Below, piece after piece: positions 46,013 to 53,174 of a stretch of DNA of 64,000 nucleotides. A model generated the notes under the pieces. The model saw only the letters and a program-made list of their open reading frames with translations, did not search any database and was not told the origin of the DNA. The stretch comes from Chitinophagaceae bacterium (lineage in GTDB: Bacteria > Bacteroidota > Bacteroidia > Chitinophagales > Chitinophagaceae), in the NCBI GenBank assembly GCA_016710165.1, contig JADJLJ010000002.1, positions 434,001 through 498,000 on the forward strand, in the 5' to 3' direction. The position numbers were made by a program, and so were the translations under genes. How positions within the stretch are numbered: position 1 is the first letter of the stretch; every line of letters starts with the position of its first letter.

Positions 46013-47119
46013 ATGAAACAATTTATCATATTCGTAAAGAAAGAATTCCGTCACATTTTCCGCGACCGGAAATCGCTGCTCATCATCGTCATGATGCCCA
46101 TTGTTCAGATCATCCTGTTTGGATTTGCCCTTACCAATGAGATCAAGAACAGCCATATTGCCGTGCTGGATAACGCAAAGGATGAATCAAGCCGCACCAT
46201 CATCCAGCGGCTGGATGCAAGCCGGTATTTTAATGTTGCCATGTATCTGAACACAAGGCAGGATATTGAAACGGCGTTTAAGACCGGTAAGATAAGACTG
46301 GTGGTTGTTTTCCAGCCCGGGTTCCGGGGATCGTTGCTGCATACCAACCATGCGCAGGTTCAACTGATCGCCGATGCATCTGATCCGAACACGGCCACCA
46401 CGGTAACAAACTATGCATCCAATGTGATCGGCGATTACCAGAAAGAACTGAATACACAGGTACAGGTCCCGTACATGATCAGGCCCGAGATCAGGATGCT
46501 GTATAACCCGCAGCTGAAGGGCGCTTATAATTTTGTACCGGGTGTGATGGCGATGATACTGATACTCATTGCTGCCATGATGACCTCGGTGGCCATCGTA
46601 CGGGAAAAGGAGATCAATACGATGGAGGTATTATTGGTATCACCCTTGAAGCCGCTGTTGTTCATTTTAAGCAAGGCCATTCCTTATATATTCCTGTCGC
46701 TGGTAAATGTTTCAACGATCCTGCTGGTGAGTGTAACCCTCCTGGAAGTACCCATCAACGGCAGCCTGTTCTTATTAATGGCCGAATCGTTGTTGTTCAT
46801 CATTACCGCTGTTTCACTGGGACTGATGATATCTACCCTGACCAAGACACAGCAGGAGGCACAGATGTTCTCCCTTATGGCCCTGTTGTTGCCAACGCTG
46901 TTGCTGGGAGGATTCATGTTCCCGATCGAAAGTATGCCCTTGCCGTTGCGGATCATTTCCAATATCGTACCCTCCAAATGGTTCTTTCATATCGTGAAGG
47001 ATGTGATGATAAAAGGACTTGGATTCTCAGTCGTATGGAAGGAATCGCTGGTACTGGTGGGCATGACCTTATTGCTCCTGGGCATCAGCTTTAAAAAATT
47101 TAAAACACGCCTGGCATGA
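46013..47119 (+). CDS. ABC-2 type permease (YbhS-like)
   Basis: 368 aa. One N-terminal helix (about 20-42), a large extracytoplasmic domain (about 43-175), then five helices from about 178 to 365 with the ABC-2 landmarks REKEINTMEVLLVSPLKPL and GFMFPIESMPLPLRIISNIVP. It exports an unknown small molecule with the two ATPases. Its stop overlaps the start of the next permease by 4 nt, indicating translational coupling. Confidence 0.92.
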   Translation: MKQFIIFVKKEFRHIFRDRKSLLIIVMMPIVQIILFGFALTNEIKNSHIAVLDNAKDESSRTIIQRLDASRYFNVAMYLNTRQDIETAFKTGKIRLVVVFQPGFRGSLLHTNHAQVQLIADASDPNTATTVTNYASNVIGDYQKELNTQVQVPYMIRPEIRMLYNPQLKGAYNFVPGVMAMILILIAAMMTSVAIVREKEINTMEVLLVSPLKPLLFILSKAIPYIFLSLVNVSTILLVSVTLLEVPINGSLFLLMAESLLFIITAVSLGLMISTLTKTQQEAQMFSLMALLLPTLLLGGFMFPIESMPLPLRIISNIVPSKWFFHIVKDVMIKGLGFSVVWKESLVLVGMTLLLLGISFKKFKTRLA

Positions 47120-48233
47120 AAAGACTGCTGGTCATACTGGAAAAAGAATTCCGCCAGGTATTCCGGAACCCCGCCATCCTGCGCATGGTGCTGGTGATGC
47201 CCGTGGTGCAGTTGCTGGTATTTCCCTTTGCCGCCAATTACGAAGTGAAGAATGTGTTGTTGTCGGTAGTGGATCATGATCATTCATCCTATTCGCAGAA
47301 ATTCATCAATAAGATAACCGGGTCGGGTTATTTTAAACTTACTGACTATTCTCCTTCTTACGATAAAGCTATGGAGTCGGTTGAACAGGATAAGGCAGAT
47401 CTTATTATAGAGATCCTGCCGGTTTTGAAAAGGACCTGGTTAAAGAGAGTAAAGCCAGCATGCTGATAGCGGTAAATGCGGTGAACGGTACCAAGGCAAA
47501 CCTGGGCGGTGCCTATGCGGCCAACATCATCCGGGAGTTTAATTCGGAAGTGCAGATGCAGTGGATAAATTTCCCCCGCTTCAATGCACAACCAGCCATT
47601 GAGATCACATCGGGCAACTGGTATAATCCCACCATGAATTACAAATTCTTCATGGTGCCGGGCATACTCGTGACCCTGCTTACACTGATCGGCAGCATTA
47701 TGGCAGCCCTGAACATAGTTCATGAAAAAGAGATCGGGACCATTGAACAGATCAATGTTTCTCCCATAACCAGATTGGAGTTTATTTTAGGAAAACTCAT
47801 CCCGTTTTGGATCCTGGGCCTTGTGACCCTTACGCTGGGTTTACTGGTATCCTGGTTATTTTACGGAATCATTCCTGTTGGCAGCATTGCCTTGATATAT
47901 CTTTTTGGAATGGTATTCCTCTTTACCCTGCTGGGAGTGGGTTTACTGATATCCACGTATGCCGAAACACAGACGCAGGCAACTTTTGTAAGTTTTTTTG
48001 TAATGATGCTGTTCATGCTGCTGGGCGGTTTATATACCCCTATTGAAAGCATGCCTGAGTGGGCAAAATGGATCACCAAAATAAATCCCGTTGCCTATTT
48101 TATTGAAGTAGCCCGGATGATCATCCTGAAGGGCAGCAGTTTTGCTGATGTGAAGCTGCAGTTCTTTTCTGTGCTGGGACTGGGTATCTTCTTCAATACC
48201 TGGGCGGTTATGAACTACCGGAAAAGATCGTAA
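47116..48233 (+). CDS. ABC-2 type permease (YbhR-like), frameshifted
   Basis: About 372 aa when repaired. N-terminal helix (about 20-42), extracytoplasmic domain, then five helices with HEKEIGTIEQINVSPITRLEF and GGLYTPIESMPEWAKWITKINPV. One base is missing at about 47415-47416: IIEI should continue PAGFEKDLVKESKASMLIAV, which reads correctly if the CC there is CCC. As written, the product stops after 116 residues. Because the second half is fully conserved in frame and the operon is otherwise intact, this is probably a consensus error. It pairs with the preceding permease and ends the TetR operon. Confidence 0.85.
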
Positions 48234-48246
48234 CACGGGATTTTCC

Positions 48247-48459
48247 CTATCCATTGATATAAAGCTCCTCCACTTTCTTCCGTGCCCAGGGTGTTTTGCG
48301 CAAGAACTTCAGGCTGGATCTTATACCGGGGTTATTCTTAAAGCAATTAATGGGAATGATCTTTCCCAGTTCCTCCCAGCCATACATCTGCACCAAATGC
48401 GTGACGATCATTTCCAGTGTTTTGCCGTGAAGCGGATCATTTGATAGCGGCTGGCTCAT
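48247..48459 (-). CDS. VF530 family DNA-binding protein (DUF2132)
   Basis: 70 aa: MSQPLSNDPLHGKTLEMIVTHL, MYGWEELGKIIPINCF and SLKFLRKTPWARKKVEELY are the core motifs of the VF530/DUF2132 family, small proteins whose Vibrio member has a DNA-binding-like fold. Function in the cell is not established. Its first 23 nt overlap the 3' end of the antiporter gene upstream, so it is probably co-translated with it. Confidence 0.9.
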   Translation of the reverse strand: MSQPLSNDPLHGKTLEMIVTHLVQMYGWEELGKIIPINCFKNNPGIRSSLKFLRKTPWARKKVEELYING

Positions 48460-49642
48460 CTGTTTTATTGGTTTCTTTTCCTTTTTTCGACATCATTATT
48501 CCCAGCATCATGATCACAGCGGATAAGATGACCAGTTGCAATACCAGGGATTTATTCACCAGCGGCATTTGCTGCAACGGAACAATGGATAAAAAAAGCA
48601 GTACATTGATCAGCCCCCTGGGTATGATGAACAACATGGGAAAGAGGGCAATGCCCGAAAGTCTGAACTGAACAGCACGAATGAGCAGGGCAGAAGCCAT
48701 TATCCCTGTGGCCCAAAACAATGTTTCCGTATTCAGTATCTCGTTTGTTTCAATCAGGTAGCCAAACAATAGGAAGAAGACGGTACGTACCAGGAACGTG
48801 GCTTCCGTTATCAGGTCTTTGAACTTATGAACTTCGGTATTGAGCTCATCGGGTTTCAGCCTTGCCACCCATTTGAACCGCTTTAGTTCATCCAGGTTTC
48901 CCAGGAATAAACCCAGGATGAGTATGAAAATAAGTGATGGCAGGTGATACAGTTTGGCAATGGCATAGATCAGCAGCACCAGTAAAATGATGGGTATGTA
49001 TTTAATATGGTGGTCTATCTTTCCCAGCAAAAATGCAAGCAACACCGTGGCTATAAAGGAAACAAGGATCATGATGAGCAGTTGCAGGCCTGCCTCAAGC
49101 ATGCTGTGCGACTGGCCCAGCTCATTCAGCGCTACAAAGTTGAAGAAGACAACGCCAAAGATATCCGACAGGCTGCTTTCGTACGTAATGAATTCCCTGT
49201 TAAATGAACTTAGGTATTTCACGCTGGGTATGGCAATGGAACTGCTGATCACACAAAGCGGAACAGCATTGGTCAATGCATCCCGGAAAGAAATGCTCGG
49301 CTGAAACAACTGAAAAGCATAGGCCAGCAAAAATGCCAGAACGAGCATGGGAAGCAGCGCTGCCAGCACTGATTTTTTGATGACCGGTGTTTTGGAACGG
49401 TTCAGTTCCAGTTCCAGTGAACCCTCCAGTACGATCAGGATCAGGCCCACGGTTCCAAAAAGGGGCAGCAGGCCCCTCAGGTCAGGGATCGTTATGTGTA
49501 CTGCTGTTGATACCTGGCGCACTGCCCAGCCCAGCAATAACAAAAGGATCACCGAAGGTATCCTGGTTTTGGAAGAAGTGAGGTCAAAGATATAAGCGAT
49601 GAGTAACAGAATGCAAAGCGTAATAATGATGGTGGAGGTCAT
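48437..49642 (-). CDS. Cation/proton antiporter (CPA family)
   Basis: 401 aa, about 12 membrane helices. The N-terminal LTSSKTRIPSVILLLLLGW, LLPLFGTVGLILIVLEGSLEL, the discontinuous-helix region SSSIAIPSVKYL, and the acidic pair region SSLSDIFGVVFFNF (ion-binding Asp) match CPA1/CPA2-type Na+/H+ or K+/H+ antiporters. It lacks a C-terminal TrkA regulatory domain, and is shorter than full KefC types. The ion is unknown. The VF530 gene overlaps its end. Confidence 0.85.
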   Translation of the reverse strand: MTSTIIITLCILLLIAYIFDLTSSKTRIPSVILLLLLGWAVRQVSTAVHITIPDLRGLLPLFGTVGLILIVLEGSLELELNRSKTPVIKKSVLAALLPMLVLAFLLAYAFQLFQPSISFRDALTNAVPLCVISSSIAIPSVKYLSSFNREFITYESSLSDIFGVVFFNFVALNELGQSHSMLEAGLQLLIMILVSFIATVLLAFLLGKIDHHIKYIPIILLVLLIYAIAKLYHLPSLIFILILGLFLGNLDELKRFKWVARLKPDELNTEVHKFKDLITEATFLVRTVFFLLFGYLIETNEILNTETLFWATGIMASALLIRAVQFRLSGIALFPMLFIIPRGLINVLLFLSIVPLQQMPLVNKSLVLQLVILSAVIMMLGIMMSKKGKETNKTDEPAAIK

Positions 49643-49660
49643 GCTTAAAGATAAACAAAA

Positions 49661-49683
49661 CCGCCCTGCTTGAAACAGGACGG
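49661..49683 (-). terminator. Probable terminator of the type II isocitrate dehydrogenase gene
   Basis: CCGTCCTG pairs with CAGGGCGG (one G-T wobble) around a 7-nt loop, followed by TTTTG on the minus strand, 26 nt after the stop. It lies just upstream of the antiporter gene. Confidence 0.6.
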
Positions 49684-49708
49684 TTCAATATTGCTGAACT
49701 TAATGAAA

Positions 49709-50941
49709 TCATAATCCCATCTTCTTTTTCAGGTTTGCATCGATCGCATCCAGAAACTCTTCCGTGTACAAATAATGTTCACCATGGTTCACTTTATTGC
49801 CATGGATACAAACCGCCAGGTCCTTGGTCATCTTGCCGCTTTCAACGGTCTCAATACAAACGGCTTCCAGGGCATTGCAGAAATCGATCAGTGGCTGGTT
49901 GTTATCTAATTTACCACGAAAGGCAAGTCCTCTTGTCCATGCAAAGATGGATGCAATGGGATTGGTGGAAGTGGGTTTACCGGCCTGGTGTTCCCGGTAG
50001 TGGCGGGTTACCGTACCGTGGGCTGCTTCTGCTTCCATGGTCTTGCCGTCGGGGGTGACCAGCACCGAGGTCATTAATCCCAATGAACCGAATCCCTGTG
50101 CAACGGTATCGCTCTGTACGTCGCCGTCATAATTCTTACAGGCCCATACAAAGTTGCCGTTCCATTTCAACGCACTGGCAACCATGTCATCGATCAGGCG
50201 GTGTTCGTAAACTATTTTAGCTGCGTCAAAAGCTTTCTTGAATTCTTTTTGATACACTTCTTCAAAAATATCCTTGAAACGTCCGTCGTATTTTTTGAGG
50301 ATGGTGTTCTTTGTAGAAAGGTAGAGCGGCCATTTTTTGCTGAGCGCCATATTGAAACAGCTTCTTGCAAAGCCATAGATGCTTTCATCGGTATTGTACA
50401 TACACAGGGCAACGCCATCTCCTTTATAATTATATACCTCAAATGTTTGTGGCTCGCCACCGCTTTCCGGTGTGAAGGTCATGGTCAGTTTGCCTTTTCC
50501 TTTGATCACTGTATCGGTAGCACGGTACTGGTCGCCGAATGCATGACGGCCAACGATGATGGGAGCCGTCCAGTTGGTAACCAGCCTGGGTACATTCTGC
50601 ATCACGATCGGTTCCCGGAAAACAGTACCATCTAAGATGTTACGAATGGTCCCGTTGGGGCTCTTCCACATCTGTTTCAGGTTGAACTCCTTCACCCTTG
50701 CTTCATCGGGGGTGATGGTGGCGCATTTGATGCCCACGCCGCAGGCCTTGATGGCATTGGCGGCATCAATGGTAACCTGGTCGTCGGTCTGGTCACGGTA
50801 TTCCATGCCCAGGTCGTAATACTGGATGGGAACATCGAGGTAAGGGAGAATAAGCTTGTCTTTGATGAATTTCCAGATGATACGGGTCATTTCATCGCCG
50901 TCCAGTTCAACTACGGGATTTGCTACTTTTATTTTTGCCAT
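49709..50941 (-). CDS. NADP-dependent isocitrate dehydrogenase, type II (homodimeric, eukaryote-like)
   Basis: 410 aa. It oxidises isocitrate to 2-oxoglutarate with NADP+. Motifs of subfamily II are VELDGDEMTRIIWKFIKD at the start, the substrate loop MWKSPNGTIRNILDGTVFREPI (about 91-112), GRHAFGDQYRATD, and the metal/cofactor region KNYDGDVQSD and AEAAHGTVTRHY. The type II family is typical of eukaryotic cytosol and mitochondria and of some bacteria, and is unrelated at close range to the type I gene next door. Both genes are on the same strand, separated by a MITE-like element. Confidence 0.95.
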   Translation of the reverse strand: MAKIKVANPVVELDGDEMTRIIWKFIKDKLILPYLDVPIQYYDLGMEYRDQTDDQVTIDAANAIKACGVGIKCATITPDEARVKEFNLKQMWKSPNGTIRNILDGTVFREPIVMQNVPRLVTNWTAPIIVGRHAFGDQYRATDTVIKGKGKLTMTFTPESGGEPQTFEVYNYKGDGVALCMYNTDESIYGFARSCFNMALSKKWPLYLSTKNTILKKYDGRFKDIFEEVYQKEFKKAFDAAKIVYEHRLIDDMVASALKWNGNFVWACKNYDGDVQSDTVAQGFGSLGLMTSVLVTPDGKTMEAEAAHGTVTRHYREHQAGKPTSTNPIASIFAWTRGLAFRGKLDNNQPLIDFCNALEAVCIETVESGKMTKDLAVCIHGNKVNHGEHYLYTEEFLDAIDANLKKKMGL

Positions 50942-50978
50942 TTTTTGGTTTTATTTTTTGCGAAAGTATTTATTTTTT

Positions 50979-51058
50979 GACTGTCATTCTGATCCGCCGG
51001 TTGGCGGAGAAGAATCTTTTATTCAGGGTAAGATGCTTCGTACCTCAGCATGACAGTC
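50979..51058. mobile_element. MITE-like 80-bp element with 14-nt terminal inverted repeats
   Basis: The ends GACTGTCATTCTGA (50979-50992) and TCAGCATGACAGTC (51045-51058) are inverted repeats with one mismatch. Inside is a 16-nt palindrome TCCGCCGGTTGGCGGA (50993-51008) followed by GAAGAATC. The start TGTCATTCTGA...GAAGAATC is a phrase I know from dispersed intergenic repeats in many genomes. No transposase is encoded. Confidence 0.7.
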
Positions 51059-51097
51059 CAATATTGAATTCTGGTATTTTTAAAATACCGCCTACGC

Positions 51098-52408
51098 CTA
51101 TAGCCCCGTCGACTTCTTCAACTGGAAATCTGCAATTACTGCACCCAGGTCAGCAATGATTTCTTCTCCAAACTCACTGGTCTTTAAAAGGGTGGCATTA
51201 CTCATCAGGTTATAGAAATCGATGGTAACCCGTTTGCGCATGATAGCGGCCTGCAGTGCAGAAGTGATCAGTTCAGCTGCTTCTTTCCAGCCCATATAGT
51301 CCAGCATCATGCAGCCGCTGAGGATCACGGAAGATGGGTTCATGCTGTCGGTGCCGGCAAATTTGGGGGCGGTACCATGCGTGGCTTCAAAAACAGCATA
51401 ACCGGTCTTATAATTTATGTTCGCTCCCGGTGCAATGCCGATGCCGCCCACTTCGGCAGCCAGTGCATCCGAAATATAATCGCCGTTCAGGTTCAGGGTG
51501 GCCACTACCGAAAAATCTTTCGGGGCGATCAGTATCTGCTGCAGGAAATTATCGGCAATGATGTCTTTCACCAGCAGTTTCCCGTCGTGCAGGGCCTTTC
51601 GCTGTACTTCGTTGGCATGCGCTTCACCGTGTTCTTTTTTCAGCTGGTCCCATTCGTCCCAGGTAAAGGTTTTGTCGCCGTATTCCTGGCGGGCCACTTC
51701 ATATCCCCAGTTCTTAAAACCGCCTTCGGTGAATTTCATGATATTGCCCTTGTGTACAAGGGTTACGGAAGGGAGGTCATTTTCCAGTGCATAGTTGATG
51801 GCAGCCCTCACCAGGCGTTTGCTGCCTTCGGATGAGACCGGTTTTACGCCGTAACTGGAGTCGCCGGGGAAACGGACGCTTTTTACGCCCATTTCTTCCA
51901 ATAAGAATTTTTCAAATTTCTTTGCTTCCGGTGAACCGGCCATCCATTCAATGCCTGCATAGATGTCTTCTGTATTCTCCCGGAAGATGGTCATGTTCAC
52001 CTGTTCGGGATGAACAACGGGAGAGGGCACACCTTTGAACCATTTGACCGGCCTCACACAGGCGAACAGGTCCAGGTCCTGCCGCATGGCCACGTTCAGC
52101 GAGCGGATGCCGCCGCCGATGGGTGTGGTGAGCGGGCCTTTGATGGAAATGATGTAATCTTTGGCGGTTTGCAGGGTCTCTGCGGGCAGCCATTCACCGG
52201 TCTGTTTGAATGCTTTTTCACCGGCCAGCATTTCTTTCCATTCGATTTTTCTTTCGCCGTTGTAGGCTTTGGCCACAGCGGTATCAAATACTTTCTGTGC
52301 CACTTTCCATATTTCCGGGCCAATGCCGTCGCCTTCAATGAAGGGGATGATGGGGTTATTGGGTACGTTCAGTTTGCCGCTGGGGGCCATGGTGATCTTT
52401 TCAGCCAT
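51098..52408 (-). CDS. icd: NADP-dependent isocitrate dehydrogenase, type I
   Basis: 436 aa. Prokaryotic-type IDH of the TCA cycle. Visible are IPFIEGDGIGPEIW (about 22-35), the regulatory and substrate Ser loop GGGIRSLNVAMRQDL that corresponds to Ser113 of E. coli Icd, the active-site Tyr in NTEDIYAGIEW, VHKGNIMKFTEG with the catalytic Lys, ATLNLNGDYISDALA with the metal Asp, and ATHGTAPKFAG. The Lys of APKF fits an NADP preference, though the neighbouring Tyr of E. coli is Phe here. A hairpin element sits between its likely -7 box (52510-52517) and the ATG. Confidence 0.95.
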   Translation of the reverse strand: MAEKITMAPSGKLNVPNNPIIPFIEGDGIGPEIWKVAQKVFDTAVAKAYNGERKIEWKEMLAGEKAFKQTGEWLPAETLQTAKDYIISIKGPLTTPIGGGIRSLNVAMRQDLDLFACVRPVKWFKGVPSPVVHPEQVNMTIFRENTEDIYAGIEWMAGSPEAKKFEKFLLEEMGVKSVRFPGDSSYGVKPVSSEGSKRLVRAAINYALENDLPSVTLVHKGNIMKFTEGGFKNWGYEVARQEYGDKTFTWDEWDQLKKEHGEAHANEVQRKALHDGKLLVKDIIADNFLQQILIAPKDFSVVATLNLNGDYISDALAAEVGGIGIAPGANINYKTGYAVFEATHGTAPKFAGTDSMNPSSVILSGCMMLDYMGWKEAAELITSALQAAIMRKRVTIDFYNLMSNATLLKTSEFGEEIIADLGAVIADFQLKKSTGL

Positions 52409-52419
52409 AATTTTTCACT

Positions 52420-52497
52420 TGGTCTGACGCCCTCGTCTGACCAATCGTTTAAGTTTTCGTAATTAAAATGAAATGATCAGACGAGGACGTCAGATCA
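52420..52497. repeat. GTCTGAC-type inverted-repeat hairpin upstream of icd
   Basis: Arms at 52420-52443 and 52474-52497 match in 21 of 24 positions, with a 30-nt AT-rich loop. Each arm contains two copies of GTCTGAC (or GTCAGAC). A sister element lies at 57911-57978 with near-identical arms but a different loop. Confidence 0.8.
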
Positions 52498-52509
52498 TTT
52501 TATGTGGCG

Positions 52510-52517
52510 CAAAGGTA
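52510..52517 (-). promoter_or_regulatory. Putative -7 box TACCTTTG upstream of icd
   Basis: CAAAGGTA on the plus strand, 102 nt before the icd ATG; if used, the hairpin at 52420-52497 is in the mRNA leader. Confidence 0.3.
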
Positions 52518-52527
52518 CGGTCAATCA

Positions 52528-53109
52528 TTAAAAGTTGATACTACAATTCAGCCAACCACCATCAATATGCACATCCGGGTACTTTTTATAAAAATTTATA
52601 GCAGGCTCATTCCAGTCCAGTACCTGCCAGGCCATGCCGCTGTATTTTTTTTCTTTGCATTCTTCGATCAGTTTGTCGAATAATAATTTGCCAATTCCAT
52701 GCCCCCTCATTTTTTCGGATACGAGGAAATCTTCCAGGTACAGGCGCTGTCCCTTCCAGGTGCTGTAGCGGATATACCAAAGGGCGAATCCAACGACCTC
52801 ACCCTTCGCTTCGTTCTTCGCCTCACCCTCTCCTTTTGGAGAGGGAAGGGGTGAGGTAGCAACAAAAGCATACCAAACCGGGTTGGGGCCAAAACCACTT
52901 TCTACAAAATGATCAAAACTAACCGTTACCGCATCTGGTTCTTTTTCATACACGGCCAGTTCATGAACCAGTTCCATCATTCTTTTGCAATCTTCTTTTA
53001 CGGCTCTTCTTATTACAACCTCCCCCAAACCCCCTCCGAAGGAGGGGGCTTTTGAAGACTCCGATGAGTTAAAATCCTTTTCTGAGTTTGTAGAGTTATT
53101 CTCTGTCAT
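52528..53109 (-). CDS. GNAT family N-acetyltransferase carrying two palindromic coding insertions
   Basis: 193 aa. The GNAT core runs from VVIRRAVKEDCKRMMELVHELAVYE (about 31) through FALWYIRYSTWKGQRLYLEDFLV to the acetyl-CoA motif EKMRGHGIGKLLFDKL (about 132-147) and WQVLDWNEPAINFYKK, as in diamine/spermidine acetyltransferase-like proteins. Two stretches do not belong to the fold: residues about 20-30 (APSFGGGLGE), from a palindrome at 53030-53048, and residues about 85-103 (TSPLPSPKGEGEAKNEAKGE), from a palindrome at 52821-52856. The second replaces what is normally a short turn before EVVGFALW. Both keep the reading frame. The substrate is unknown. The enzyme may still be functional because both insertions are in loops. 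Confidence 0.85.
   Translation of the reverse strand: MTENNSTNSEKDFNSSESSKAPSFGGGLGEVVIRRAVKEDCKRMMELVHELAVYEKEPDAVTVSFDHFVESGFGPNPVWYAFVATSPLPSPKGEGEAKNEAKGEVVGFALWYIRYSTWKGQRLYLEDFLVSEKMRGHGIGKLLFDKLIEECKEKKYSGMAWQVLDWNEPAINFYKKYPDVHIDGGWLNCSINF
52821..52856. repeat. Palindromic element inserted in frame in the GNAT gene (internal)
   Basis: CCTCACCCTCTCC, loop TTTT, then GGAGAGGG, AA, GGGGTGAGG. An extra direct copy of CCTCACC lies upstream at 52797-52803, so the full insertion is about 57 nt (19 codons). Confidence 0.75.
53030..53048. repeat. Palindromic element inserted in frame in the GNAT gene (N-terminal)
   Basis: CCCCCTCC, loop GAA, GGAGGGGG. On the minus strand it encodes APSFGGGLG within the first 30 residues of the GNAT protein. 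Confidence 0.65.
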
Positions 53110-53156
53110 AAATAAAAATTCTTTAAATAATTGTCCTGTTTAAGCCCCTCCTTTGG

Positions 53157-53174
53157 TCCCGACAGCTATCGGGA
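53157..53174. repeat. Palindromic element TCCCGACAGCTATCGGGA overlapping a stop codon
   Basis: One mismatch from a perfect 18-nt palindrome, nested in a larger GCCCCTCC...GGAGGGGAGGC pairing. It supplies the stop and last residues (LPSR) of the PLP lyase. A sister copy is at 31708-31725. Confidence 0.6.
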
